From the NCBI GenBank assembly GCA_934249215.1, contig CAKQKN010000046.1, forward strand, positions 1 to 10,230: a stretch of DNA of 10,230 bases. Direction: 5' to 3'. A program made the position numbers and the translations under genes. How positions within the stretch are numbered: the first letter of the stretch is position 1; every line of letters begins with the position of its first letter. This document shows positions 1 to 6,586 of this stretch, piece after piece. The notes under the pieces were generated by a model that made no database searches, was not told the origin of the DNA, and saw only the letters and a program-made list of their open reading frames with translations. Source of the stretch: an uncultured Clostridia bacterium (GTDB taxonomy: Bacteria > Bacillota > Clostridia > Christensenellales > Borkfalkiaceae).

Positions 1-13
1 AAAGCCAAAGACG

Positions 14-38
14 CGAGGGCTTCGGCTTTCAGCCCTCG
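14..38 (-). terminator. Hairpin at the end of the leftward operon, possible terminator
   Basis: A perfect 8-bp inverted repeat (CGAGGGCT at 14-21 and AGCCCTCG at 31-38) encloses a 9-base loop and overlaps the stop codon of the leftward gene ending at 29. Read on the minus strand the stem is followed by CGTCTTTGGCTTT, which is only moderately T-rich. Placement after the last gene of a leftward unit and the GC-rich stem favour an intrinsic terminator, but the weak U tract means it could instead be a 3'-protecting hairpin. Confidence 0.45.
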
Positions 39-505
39 TCGATTTCGTTCTTAAAGACAACGGTCAGGGTAAGGTTCGCCGCTTGAGAAAGCGTTGCGAT
101 AATACCCAAAACAGCCGGGATTATACTTATAACCCGAAGTTTCGATCTGTCCTCGTCCTTGATAATCTGTGCGAGAGCCAATAAATTTCTGTTAAATTCG
201 TCAGAATCTGCTTTTACCGTTGACGCAAGAGCTTGATTCATAAATATGAAAAGGGTAACGACGAAACACACGGCAAGCGCTATGCCGAGCGATTTGATAA
301 TAATCTGTTTCTGTTTGTCATCCTGCAATTTATCGGATAGCAGGGCACATACGGCAGATCCGATTGAAAACAAAATCGTGATAAACAGCCACGTTGACCT
401 TATTCCGAGTTCGAGATCGGCGAGTAGGATAAAAAGCATTCCCGTCGCGACGATCAGCAATCCGCCGACAAAAAAAGTTATTTTGTACAGCAACGATTTA
501 TTCAT
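29..505 (-). CDS. Four-helix membrane protein of unknown function
   Basis: This encodes 158 residues that I do not recognise as a named family. Four hydrophobic stretches are visible at about residues 8-31, 36-57, 68-91 and 123-150, so an integral cytoplasmic-membrane protein is likely. A polar segment of about 30 residues (95-122, with SDEFNR and KDEDRSK) separates helices 3 and 4. There is no signal peptide cleavage site, catalytic motif or metal-binding cluster that I can see. The start is supported by a strong Shine-Dalgarno site, GGAGGA (plus positions 513-518), 7 nt before the ATG. It lies 43 bp downstream of the RDD-family gene on the same strand, with no terminator between them, so the two are probably co-transcribed and may work together; that partnership is inference. 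Confidence 0.75.
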   Translation of the reverse strand: MNKSLLYKITFFVGGLLIVATGMLFILLADLELGIRSTWLFITILFSIGSAVCALLSDKLQDDKQKQIIIKSLGIALAVCFVVTLFIFMNQALASTVKADSDEFNRNLLALAQIIKDEDRSKLRVISIIPAVLGIIATLSQAANLTLTVVFKNEIDEG

Positions 506-548
506 TTACTCATCCTCCGAAATCCAGTAAAATGTTATCCGCGCGATC

Positions 549-1358
549 TTAATAATCGCTCGCCTTAACCTCGGCTTCGTGAAGTTTTTCCTTGTATCGT
601 ATGAGGTCGTCCTCCGTGTCGAATATCATCTGCGTTGCCATATCGACGGTCACCGTGTCGGCAAGCAGGTCATGAATAAACGAACGGGTTTTTGTTACGA
701 AAAATATCAATATCTGAGAGAGTGTCAGCGCGGCAAGCAGTGCAACGTCGATGACGTTTCCGCTTCCGAGAAAAACGACTCTTATCAATATGTACAGGGG
801 AATCATCGTTTCGATCGCGAATTTCCCGAGCATGCTTCTTATAAAAAGACAAACGCTGTTGATTCTCACGGTCGCGGTTCGCATCACCGCGACGGAAAAT
901 ATTTTCTTGCCGAGCGTCTGTCCGTTTTTGAAGAAGAGCGGCACGATAAATTCCACGATAAAGAATCCGAAGAAGCAACCGACGCTGATCATCAGCAAAA
1001 TCAGATTGTTCACCATATCGATCGTTCTTACCGTTTCGACCGCGACGGGATCTTTCGCCATATAAGCTTCGCGGAGCGCGCGTTCGGCTTCCTGCTTGGC
1101 TTGCTCGTTTTTCTCGTCGTACTCTTTCTTTTCGGAATCGCTAAGCGCGTCGTATTCGTCTTTCGTAAGCGTATTAATTCCGTATTTTTGTTCGTGTGCC
1201 GTTTTCAGTTCATCGTACTTTGCGCTCCATCCGCCGAAATCGACGATCGCGCTCAACAGCCAGGCGAACAACGTTGCGACGATGCAAACGCATATCGCGT
1301 CGAGCAAAAATGCGGAAAACCGTTTGAGTACGCTCGCTTTCTGAAGATCGTAAATCAT
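549..1358 (-). CDS. RDD-family membrane protein with a charged insertion
   Basis: The product is 269 residues. Family hallmarks are an N-terminal KRFSAFLLD (residues 12-20) at the start of the first membrane helix, the NGQTLGKK signature (145-152) after the central helices, and FIHDLLADTVTVD (228-239) near the C terminus. Hydrophobic helices lie at roughly 17-40, 114-142 and 183-221. Between helices 1 and 2 is a highly charged segment (about 44-110) rich in Lys, Glu, Asp and Ala, likely helical or coiled-coil and outside the compact RDD core. The C-terminal tail (about 240-269) is also charged. The ATG lies just before the conserved core, but only a weak GGA-type ribosome site precedes it. 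RDD proteins are diverse membrane proteins, some linked to Na+/H+ tolerance; the substrate or role here is unknown. It is the promoter-proximal gene of a two-gene leftward unit. Confidence 0.82.
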   Translation of the reverse strand: MIYDLQKASVLKRFSAFLLDAICVCIVATLFAWLLSAIVDFGGWSAKYDELKTAHEQKYGINTLTKDEYDALSDSEKKEYDEKNEQAKQEAERALREAYMAKDPVAVETVRTIDMVNNLILLMISVGCFFGFFIVEFIVPLFFKNGQTLGKKIFSVAVMRTATVRINSVCLFIRSMLGKFAIETMIPLYILIRVVFLGSGNVIDVALLAALTLSQILIFFVTKTRSFIHDLLADTVTVDMATQMIFDTEDDLIRYKEKLHEAEVKASDY

Positions 1359-1516
1359 TCGATAAATCCGTTAGTATCATTCTGCACAGGGTAAAGCGTT
1401 CGTTTTATTTCCGCACGTTTCGGATAAGCACTGATTCTTTTCGTCGTGCGGACGCTCGCTCGGGCTTTCGTCGAATATAATTCATTCGCTCAAAGACCTA
1501 CCATGCGCCTTATACC
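1359..1516 (-). other. Long 5' leader of the RDD operon with a hairpin
   Basis: From the start point predicted by the promoter at 1523-1551, about 155 nt precede the RDD start codon. The leader contains a perfect 8-bp inverted repeat (TCCGCACG at 1410-1417 and CGTGCGGA at 1445-1452, 27-nt loop) and a small 5-bp hairpin (CGAAT 1472-1476 / ATTCG 1484-1488). I could not match it to a riboswitch class, and no uridine-rich terminator follows the stem. The weak ribosome site before 1358 is compatible with leader-based control, but this is inference. A short out-of-frame ATG at 1378-1380 could start an overlapping upstream reading frame. Confidence 0.35.
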
Positions 1517-1522
1517 TCGAAT

Positions 1523-1551
1523 ATTTTACCACAGTATAATATGGTTGTCAA
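1523..1551 (-). promoter_or_regulatory. Sigma-A-type promoter for the RDD operon
   Basis: On the minus strand the sequence has TTGACA (plus 1546-1551), a 17-bp spacer (1529-1545) and TAAAAT (1523-1528). This is a perfect -35 box and a good -10 box at optimal spacing. Transcription would begin near 1515 and run left into the RDD gene. An AT-rich stretch just upstream (1552-1585) could serve as an UP-like element. Confidence 0.75.
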
Positions 1552-1587
1552 CGTTTTTTTGGTTTTTTATCTATTATTTTATATTAT

Positions 1588-1616
1588 CGCGCTATATGAC
1601 GCGTAATATGAGCGCG
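1588..1616. repeat. Imperfect palindrome upstream of the leftward promoter
   Basis: CGCGC at 1588-1592 and GCGCG at 1612-1616 flank the inner near-palindrome ATAT-G-ACGCGT-A-ATAT (1594-1609). The two arms match apart from one inserted base and one mismatch near the core. A wider pair, TATCGCG at 1585-1591 and CGCGATA at 1625-1631, encloses it. It is centred about 52 bp upstream of the -35 box at 1546-1551, a position compatible with an activator or repressor site. No matching regulator can be named. Confidence 0.4.
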
Positions 1617-1817
1617 CACGTTGTCGCGATATTGTTTTCCGTACGGCAACATTTTGCAGTTGGATTTCTTTTCGTTTATTTGCGCCCGTGGCGATTCGTG
1701 TCGGCGTTAATTTTTGCGGTCTGCAATCAGACGTTATGATAGGAGGAATACTTTTTAAAAGAGAATTATTTTTAGGATTTTTTTAGCGTTAGCATAATCA
1801 ACAATGTCTTTTTCGTT

Positions 1818-1843
1818 AAATATAAATTCAGCGATTTATATTT
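1818..1843. repeat. 10-bp perfect AT inverted repeat
   Basis: AAATATAAAT (1818-1827) and ATTTATATTT (1834-1843) form a perfect 10-bp inverted repeat around the loop TCAGCG. The stem is entirely A/T, and no T run typical of a terminator follows on either strand. It overlaps a degenerate copy of the TetR operator core (TTTCATTGAAT, 1841-1851). Its role is unknown; it may be a protein-binding or DNA-structural element. Confidence 0.45.
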
Positions 1844-1974
1844 CATTGAATTTTATTTTAGTGAATTTGAATTTATCAAATATTACTTCAAATTTGACAC
1901 AATACAACGCATTGCTACACAAATCAGAGTTACAGTGCAATATCGTCAAAAATGCGTTTTTCTTCGCAAAACAC

Positions 1975-2003
1975 TTTACATTCAAGCAATAATGTGCTAA
2001 AAT
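1975..2003 (+). promoter_or_regulatory. Sigma-A-type promoter of the TetR gene
   Basis: TTTACA (1975-1980), a 17-bp spacer and TAAAAT (1998-2003) form a good promoter pointing at the TetR-family gene. The predicted start is near 2010, giving a leader of about 78 nt that contains both operator palindromes. Confidence 0.65.
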
Positions 2004-2013
2004 ATTAAACGTA

Positions 2014-2062
2014 ATTCAGTGAATGATATTTTATTGAAAAGATAAATTCTAATTCACTGAAT
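2014..2062 (+). promoter_or_regulatory. Paired palindromic operator, likely bound by the adjacent TetR protein
   Basis: Two 11-bp palindromes, ATTCAGTGAAT (2014-2024) and ATTCACTGAAT (2052-2062), differ only in the central base and are exact reverse complements. Their centres are 38 bp apart. The first begins a few bases after the predicted transcription start and the second lies 25 bp before the start codon, so bound protein should block transcription. TetR-family proteins commonly repress their own genes through such sites; assigning these sites to this protein rests on position alone. Confidence 0.65.
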
Positions 2063-2087
2063 CAAAATTCAAAAGAAGAGCGGGAAT

Positions 2088-2777
2088 ATGATTAAGAATA
2101 CAAAAATCGAACAAAACGAAGTAAAAGACGTAATAACAGATCGGCAAAGCGTATCGACGGTCGAAACAAACGAACTTACGAAAAAAGAGCGCAGAATAAT
2201 TTCCGACGAACGAATTTTATCGTCTGCCGTGGAAGAATTTGCGACGAAAGGGTACTCTAACGCCTCCCTTTTATCGATAGCGAAAAAGGCGGGAGTTTCC
2301 GTCGGGCTCGTCGCTCAAAATTTCGGTTGCAAGGAATTGCTTTTCGAAAGCGTTTGCAAAAGAAATCTTCAGATTCTCATGTTGGCGCAAAAAGGGAACA
2401 AGAAGGCCGACTGGAAAGAGCGGCTGTACGAAATAATATCTAAATTCAAAACGGACGTACAGAAAGGGTTCGTCGTGGAACTCGAGTTCATGCGCACGGC
2501 GCTTTGCTCGAAAGATACGCCCGATGCGTTTAACGAGAATTTTGACAGTCGTTTTTCGGAGTCGGAGCTGTGCGAAGCGTTTAAAAAAGGACAAAGGAAA
2601 GGCGAGATCGTCAAAGGTAATCCCGGCGACGTATATCGTTTCTTTTTCAAAACAGTCTGCAACGTTATTCTCGATTGCCACGAAAATTCCGTTCCTTTTC
2701 CCGAAAAAGAATGGTTCATCGCTCTCATTTTAAAGAAAAAGAGAACTTCATCCAAACCGTCGCAGTCGCAGAACTAA
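2088..2777 (+). CDS. TetR-family transcriptional regulator
   Basis: The product is 229 residues, near the usual TetR size but with about 35 extra polar residues at the N terminus. The DNA-binding domain spans roughly residues 38-92, with FATKGYSNASLLSIAKKAGVS (51-71) leading into the recognition helix and then FGCKELLFESV (79-89), the classic TetR pattern. The usual aromatic YYHF-like segment reads LVAQNFG here. The C-terminal half (about 105-215) is helical and diverse, as expected for the ligand-binding and dimer domain, so the effector cannot be predicted. The start is the only in-frame ATG before the domain and has a modest purine-rich site (AGAAGAGCGGGA). The gene stands alone between its own promoter and a terminator, with no adjacent efflux or enzyme gene, so its targets besides itself are not evident. 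Confidence 0.9.
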   Translation: MIKNTKIEQNEVKDVITDRQSVSTVETNELTKKERRIISDERILSSAVEEFATKGYSNASLLSIAKKAGVSVGLVAQNFGCKELLFESVCKRNLQILMLAQKGNKKADWKERLYEIISKFKTDVQKGFVVELEFMRTALCSKDTPDAFNENFDSRFSESELCEAFKKGQRKGEIVKGNPGDVYRFFFKTVCNVILDCHENSVPFPEKEWFIALILKKKRTSSKPSQSQN

Positions 2778-2787
2778 AAAAATTCAT

Positions 2788-2832
2788 AAAACAAAAAGGT
2801 TGCCTTGCTTTTTTAGACAACCTTTTTGTTTT
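2788..2832. terminator. Bidirectional intrinsic terminator between tetR-type gene and tkt
   Basis: A perfect 15-bp inverted repeat (AAAACAAAAAGGTTG at 2788-2802 and CAACCTTTTTGTTTT at 2818-2832) encloses a 15-nt loop. On the plus strand it ends in a run of six T (2829-2834). On the minus strand the stem's T run continues toward further T-rich sequence. It occupies the 65 bp between two convergent stop codons, so it can terminate both the TetR transcript and the transketolase transcript. Confidence 0.9.
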
Positions 2833-2842
2833 TTGGTTTCGA

Positions 2843-4822
2843 TTATTTGTTCAGCGTCGCAAGAGCGTTTTCATAAACGTTTTCGGCGGTGAATCCGTAC
2901 TGTTCAAAGAGGGTTTCGGCTTTACCCGATTCACCGAAGCGGTCGATCGCAACGATCTTACCGTTATCGCCGGCGTATTTATACCATGAAAGCGAAGAAG
3001 CAGCTTCGACGCACACGCGCGCTTTTACCTCGTTCGGGATAACGCTTTCCCTATATTCCGTGCTTTGCTTGTCGAAAATATCCGTCGAGGGCATCGAAAC
3101 GACTCTTGCCTCCACGCCTTTGCGTTCGAGTAACAATTTTTGAGCCTCGACGCAGATCTCGACTTCCGAACCGCTTGCGATCAAAAGGCAATCGGGCGTC
3201 GCTTTTTCGCAATCGGAAATGACGTATCCGCCTTTAAGGGCGTTTTCGTTCGAGCCGAGATATTGCGGTAAATTTTGTCGAGTAAGAACGAGTGCCGTCG
3301 GACCGTTGTAGTTCAAGGCGGAAATGTAAGCATATGCGGTTTCCTTGCCGTCCGCGGGGCGGATTACGTTAAGGTCGGGTATAGTCCGAAGCCCCGCAAG
3401 CTGTTCGATCGGCTGATGCGTGGGACCGTCCTCGCCGACGCCGATGCTGTCGTGCGTGAAAATATAGATGACTTTGAGTTTCATCAGGGCCGAAAGCCTG
3501 ATTGCGTTTTTCATGTAATCGCTGAACACGAAGAAGGTCGAGCAATAGGGGATGAGCCCGCCGTGAGCCGCGATTCCGTTGCAGATCGCAGCCATGGCAT
3601 GTTCGCGGATGCCGAAATGAACGTTCGAGCCTTTCGGATTCGACGCGGAGAAATATTCTCTGTTTTTCATAACGGTCTTGTTCGACGGACCGAGATCTGC
3701 GCTTCCGCCGAACAGCGAGGGGATTTTGTCCGCAAGTTTATTAAGGACGGCGTAACTCGTGTTTCTCGTAGCGTCGCTCTTCGTGAAAACGAGCAAATCT
3801 TCGACGTCTTTATCCGAGAGCGTAAATTCACCGTTAATCGCCTTAAGCAGTTCTTCGGCTTCTTTCGGATACGCTTCGGAATACGCCTTGAATTTAAGGT
3901 TCCATTCGCTTTCGATTTTCTTGCCTTTGCTCGCAAAGCGTTTGCGCTGTTTTTCGATTTCGGCGGGAACTTCGAACGGGGGAAGCGTCCAGCCGAGATT
4001 TTGTTTTAAAACTTCGATATTCTCTCTTCCGAGCGGCGCTCCGTGGACTTTTGCGGTTCCTTGTTGCGGAGAACCGAATCCGATCACCGTTTTGCATATG
4101 ATGAGTGTGGGTTTCTCGTTTTGTTTCTTTGCTTTTGCGATCGCGTGCTTGATTTCGCCGAGATCGTTTCCGTCTTTTACGTAAAGAACGTTCCAGCCTT
4201 GCGCTTTATGTCTTGCGCCGACGTCCTCGGTGAACGCAAGATCGGTGTCGCCTTCGATCGTAATATTGTTTTTATCGTAAAGGACGATGAGTTTCGAAAG
4301 TTTGAGCGTTCCCGCAAGAGAAGCGGCTTCGTATTCGATCCCTTCCTGCATGCAGCCGTCGCCGCAAAGAGCGTAAACGTAATGGTTGATTATATCGTAT
4401 CCGTCGCGGTTATACGTCGCCGCAAGATGTTTTTCGGCAATCGCCATACCGACGGCGTTCGCAATGCCTTGACCGAGGGGGCCGGTCGTCACTTCGACTC
4501 CGGGAACGGTTCCGCGTTCGGGGTGTCCGCTCGTCACGCTTCCCGCCTGTCTGAAATTCTTGATTTGTTCGACGGTCAAATCGTAACCGTAAGCATAAAG
4601 CAGGGCATACAGCATTGCCGAGCCGTGTCCCGCGGAAAGAACGAATCTGTCGCGATCAAAGAAGTTCGGGTTTTTCGGATTGAATTTCATAAAATCCGAA
4701 TAAAGTTCGCAAGCCGCGGGGGATGCCCCGAGCGGAAGTCCGGGATGACCCGAGTTTGCTTTTTCGATTGCTTCGACCGCAAGCATGCGGACGGTATTTA
4801 CGGCAAGTTGTTTTGTGTCCAT
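2843..4822 (-). CDS. tkt: Transketolase
   Basis: This complete 659-residue enzyme transfers two-carbon ketol units between sugar phosphates using thiamine diphosphate, joining the non-oxidative pentose phosphate pathway to glycolysis in the cytoplasm. The length is typical for bacterial transketolase. Visible motifs are SGHPGLPLG (24-32), GHGSA (65-69), TTGPLGQG (112-119), the thiamine-diphosphate/metal motif GDGCMQEG (154-161) continuing to KNNITIEGDT (184-193), KVHGAPLG (258-265), GSADLGPSN (373-381), FGIREHAM with the cofactor-activating Glu (403-410, Glu407), and HDSIGVGEDGPTHQP (457-471). The C-terminal domain ends DRFGESG...LFEQYGFT. The start is backed by GGAGAG 5 nt upstream and a consensus-like promoter. 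It is convergent with the TetR-type gene and divergent from proS; nothing suggests truncation. Confidence 0.97.
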   Translation of the reverse strand: MDTKQLAVNTVRMLAVEAIEKANSGHPGLPLGASPAACELYSDFMKFNPKNPNFFDRDRFVLSAGHGSAMLYALLYAYGYDLTVEQIKNFRQAGSVTSGHPERGTVPGVEVTTGPLGQGIANAVGMAIAEKHLAATYNRDGYDIINHYVYALCGDGCMQEGIEYEAASLAGTLKLSKLIVLYDKNNITIEGDTDLAFTEDVGARHKAQGWNVLYVKDGNDLGEIKHAIAKAKKQNEKPTLIICKTVIGFGSPQQGTAKVHGAPLGRENIEVLKQNLGWTLPPFEVPAEIEKQRKRFASKGKKIESEWNLKFKAYSEAYPKEAEELLKAINGEFTLSDKDVEDLLVFTKSDATRNTSYAVLNKLADKIPSLFGGSADLGPSNKTVMKNREYFSASNPKGSNVHFGIREHAMAAICNGIAAHGGLIPYCSTFFVFSDYMKNAIRLSALMKLKVIYIFTHDSIGVGEDGPTHQPIEQLAGLRTIPDLNVIRPADGKETAYAYISALNYNGPTALVLTRQNLPQYLGSNENALKGGYVISDCEKATPDCLLIASGSEVEICVEAQKLLLERKGVEARVVSMPSTDIFDKQSTEYRESVIPNEVKARVCVEAASSLSWYKYAGDNGKIVAIDRFGESGKAETLFEQYGFTAENVYENALATLNK

Positions 4823-4852
4823 AATATCTCTCCGTCGTTTTTTATCAACCGA

Positions 4853-4881
4853 ATTATAGCACTAAACCCGTCCGATTGCAA
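4853..4881 (-). promoter_or_regulatory. Promoter of tkt
   Basis: On the minus strand TTGCAA (plus 4876-4881), a 17-bp spacer and a perfect TATAAT (4853-4858) give transcription from about 4846 and a leader near 24 nt. The ribosome site GGAGAG (plus 4828-4833) follows directly. The leader is too short for a riboswitch. Confidence 0.7.
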
Positions 4882-4975
4882 GCGCAGTTTGCCCGAAAAT
4901 CGAAGAAGCCACATTAAAAACTTGCCGCGTCTTTGTTCGGATCGCTTTTTTAACGCGTATTTGCAGCATAATTAC

Positions 4976-5004
4976 TTTACAAATTTCAAAAAAGCATATA
5001 TAAT
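4976..5004 (+). promoter_or_regulatory. Promoter of the proS operon
   Basis: TTTACA (4976-4981), a 17-bp spacer and a perfect TATAAT (4999-5004) predict a start near 5011 and a leader of about 28 nt before the ATG at 5039. That leaves no room for a T-box leader, which many Firmicute synthetase genes have. A second TTGACT at 5012-5017 pairs poorly (15 bp) with TATACT abutting the start codon and is less likely. Confidence 0.65.
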
Positions 5005-5038
5005 GATTTTATTGACTTACTTAAAAAGAGGGTATACT

Positions 5039-6478
5039 ATGCCAGACAAAACCAACGACAAAAAGTTCGTTAAAGAAATAGCCGACATCAACGAAAATTT
5101 TCCGCAGTGGTTCACCGACGTCGTTTTAAAGACCGAACTCGTCGATTACGGTCCGGTAAAAGGCACGATGGTCATCAGACCTTACGGATATGCGATATGG
5201 GAAAACATACAAAAAGAACTCGACTCGCGCTTTAAAGCATGCGGCGTCGAGAACGCTTATTTCCCGATGTTTATTCCCGAAAGTTATCTTAAAAAGGAAG
5301 CGGAACACGTCGAGGGGTTTGCCCCCGAAGTCGCCGTAGTCACTTACGCCGGCGGGCAGGAACTTCAGGAAAAACTCATCGTTCGCCCGACGAGCGAAAC
5401 CATAATCTGCAACATGTTCGCAAAATGGATGCAGAGTTACCGCGATCTGCCGATAAAAATGAACCAGTGGTGCAACGTCGTCAGATGGGAAAAAACGACA
5501 AGACCGTTCCTCCGCACGAGCGAATTTTTGTGGCAGGAAGGTCATACCGTTCACGAAACCGAAGAGGAAGCGCGCGAAATGACTATGCGCATGCTCGGCG
5601 TCTATAAGGAATTTGCCGAAAACTGTCTTGCGATTCCCGTTCTCTGCGGAAGAAAAACCGACAAGGAAAAATTTGCGGGTGCGGTGGAAACCTACGGAAT
5701 GGAAGCGATGATGCTCGACGGCAAGAGCTTGCAGGCAGGCACTTCCCACTATCTCGGACAGAATTTCGCAAAGTCGTTCGACATGAAAGATCTTTCCAAG
5801 GAAAGTTCTCTCAAATATCCGTATACTACGTCATGGGGCGTTTCGACGCGTCTTATCGGCGCCGTCATAATGGCTCACGGCGACGAAAGAGGTCTTGTAT
5901 TGCCTCCCGTCGTCGCTCCCGTTCAACTCGTTATCGTACCCGTTGCCGCGCATAAAGAAGGCGTTTCGGAAAAGGCAAAAGAAGTTGCCGAAATCGTTTC
6001 GAAGATGAACGTGCGCGTCAAACTCGACGAGCGCGACATGAGCCCCGGCTGGAAATTCAACGAATGGGAGATGAAGGGCGTTCCCCTCAGAATGGAACTT
6101 GGTCCGCGCGATATCGAAAACGGGCAATGTGTCCTCGTTCGCAGAGATACGCACGAAAAGACCTTCCTTTCTCTTAAAGAACTCGACAAAATCCCCGAAA
6201 TTCTCAAGGATATTCAGGCTAACATGCTCGAAAAATCGAGAAAAAACAGGGATTCGCGCATAGCCGACGCAAACTCGCTCGAGGATATCAAGCGTTTGTG
6301 CGACGAAGGAAAATTTGCCCGCAGCTATTGGTGCGGCGAGCGCGAGTGCGAAGACAAAGTAAAGGAATACGCGCAAGCGACCTCCCGCGTGCTTATCGAA
6401 GAGGACTGCGAGGGCGAAGTATGCCCCGTTTGCGGCAAACCCGCCAAGAAAAGACTCTATTTTGCCCGCGCATATTGA
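5039..6478 (+). CDS. proS: Prolyl-tRNA synthetase, archaeal/eukaryote-like short type
   Basis: The 479-residue cytoplasmic class II synthetase charges tRNA-Pro with proline. Motifs seen are the proline-site RPTSE (116-120), motif 2 RWEKTTRPFLRTSEF (149-163, with the R-x-E signature), the GHTVHETEEEA segment (168-178), and motif 3 HGDERGLVLPP (280-290). The anticodon-binding domain follows at about 296-395. The C-terminal domain (400-479) has Cys432, Cys437, Cys457, Cys462 and Cys465, suitable for zinc, and ends in the terminal Tyr characteristic of this type. There is no editing insertion between motifs 2 and 3, unlike the longer bacterial form. I chose ATG 5039 because it starts the conserved MPDK...NFPQWFTDVV region, has AGAGGG upstream and follows a promoter; the frame stays open 996 nt further upstream, but only antisense to tkt. 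It is the first gene of the rightward run. Confidence 0.97.
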   Translation: MPDKTNDKKFVKEIADINENFPQWFTDVVLKTELVDYGPVKGTMVIRPYGYAIWENIQKELDSRFKACGVENAYFPMFIPESYLKKEAEHVEGFAPEVAVVTYAGGQELQEKLIVRPTSETIICNMFAKWMQSYRDLPIKMNQWCNVVRWEKTTRPFLRTSEFLWQEGHTVHETEEEAREMTMRMLGVYKEFAENCLAIPVLCGRKTDKEKFAGAVETYGMEAMMLDGKSLQAGTSHYLGQNFAKSFDMKDLSKESSLKYPYTTSWGVSTRLIGAVIMAHGDERGLVLPPVVAPVQLVIVPVAAHKEGVSEKAKEVAEIVSKMNVRVKLDERDMSPGWKFNEWEMKGVPLRMELGPRDIENGQCVLVRRDTHEKTFLSLKELDKIPEILKDIQANMLEKSRKNRDSRIADANSLEDIKRLCDEGKFARSYWCGERECEDKVKEYAQATSRVLIEEDCEGEVCPVCGKPAKKRLYFARAY

Positions 6479-6586
6479 TTGACTGATTCGATCTTCAACG
6501 AAAGCAAGCTTAAACACGAAGGAGAACGGAAATAAAAAACGGGCAACGGATTTTTCGGTTCGTCGCCCCGTTCGGAGTAAACGTAT
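6479..6586 (+). promoter_or_regulatory. Gap with a hairpin before the membrane-protein gene
   Basis: An inverted repeat AACGGG (6538-6543) / CCCGTT (6567-6572), extendable inward with bulges, stands immediately before the ribosome site GGAG (6573-6576) of the next gene. No T tract follows, so it does not look like an intrinsic terminator and read-through from proS is likely. A second strong site, AAGGAG at 6519-6524, has no start codon at working distance. Whether the hairpin affects translation is unknown. Confidence 0.4.

Larger units (their letters stand above)
1552..1974. other. AT-rich intergenic region without a credible gene
   Basis: No convincing coding sequence is present here. Frames open for 60 to 100 codons on the plus strand are low-complexity, lack ribosome sites at their starts and resemble no family I know. 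The stretch contains several inverted repeats, including GTCTG/CAGAC at 1719-1732 and AATTTGAA/TTCAAATT at 1864-1871 and 1887-1894, besides two listed separately. A perfect AGGAGG lies at 1741-1746 with no start codon at a usable distance. A weak TTGACA at 1894-1899 has a poor partner near 1916-1921. The right half (about 1741 on) is markedly AT-richer than the flanking genes. Confidence 0.6.

Noticed and set aside
579..1394. Long open frame on the plus strand opposite the RDD gene
   Set aside because: Its sequence is rich in Arg, His and Phe as expected from reading this codon usage backwards, it resembles no family I know, and the opposite strand carries clear RDD motifs. A similar long frame opposite the LysR gene (8862-9683) was dropped for the same reason.
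1383..1430. Possible c-di-GMP (GEMM) riboswitch suggested by GCACAGGG followed by AAA on the plus strand
   Set aside because: The following conserved GGGACGCAAAGCC-type segment and the second helix are absent, and no plus-strand gene follows within range.
1446..1739. 97-codon frame on the plus strand with hydrophobic content
   Set aside because: It lies antisense to the RDD leader and promoter, has a GTG start without a ribosome site, and its hydrophobicity follows from T-rich DNA.
1804..1992. 62-codon AT-rich frame on the plus strand
   Set aside because: No ribosome site, low-complexity composition (Asn, Leu, Ser, Phe), and it runs through inverted repeats and into the -35 box of the TetR promoter.
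1359..2087. Replication origin or DnaA-box cluster, considered because the region is AT-rich and mnmE can lie near oriC
   Set aside because: No clear TTATCCACA-type boxes are seen, dnaA, dnaN and rpmH are absent, and mnmE lies more than 5 kb away among unrelated genes.
4043..5038. In-frame open extension of 332 codons upstream of proS
   Set aside because: It runs antisense to the strongly supported transketolase gene, then crosses the divergent promoter region. Conserved ProRS sequence starts only at 5039, which also has its own ribosome site and promoter.
5005..5038. T-box leader before proS
   Set aside because: The predicted leader is only about 28 nt, and no T-box sequence or specifier stem is present.
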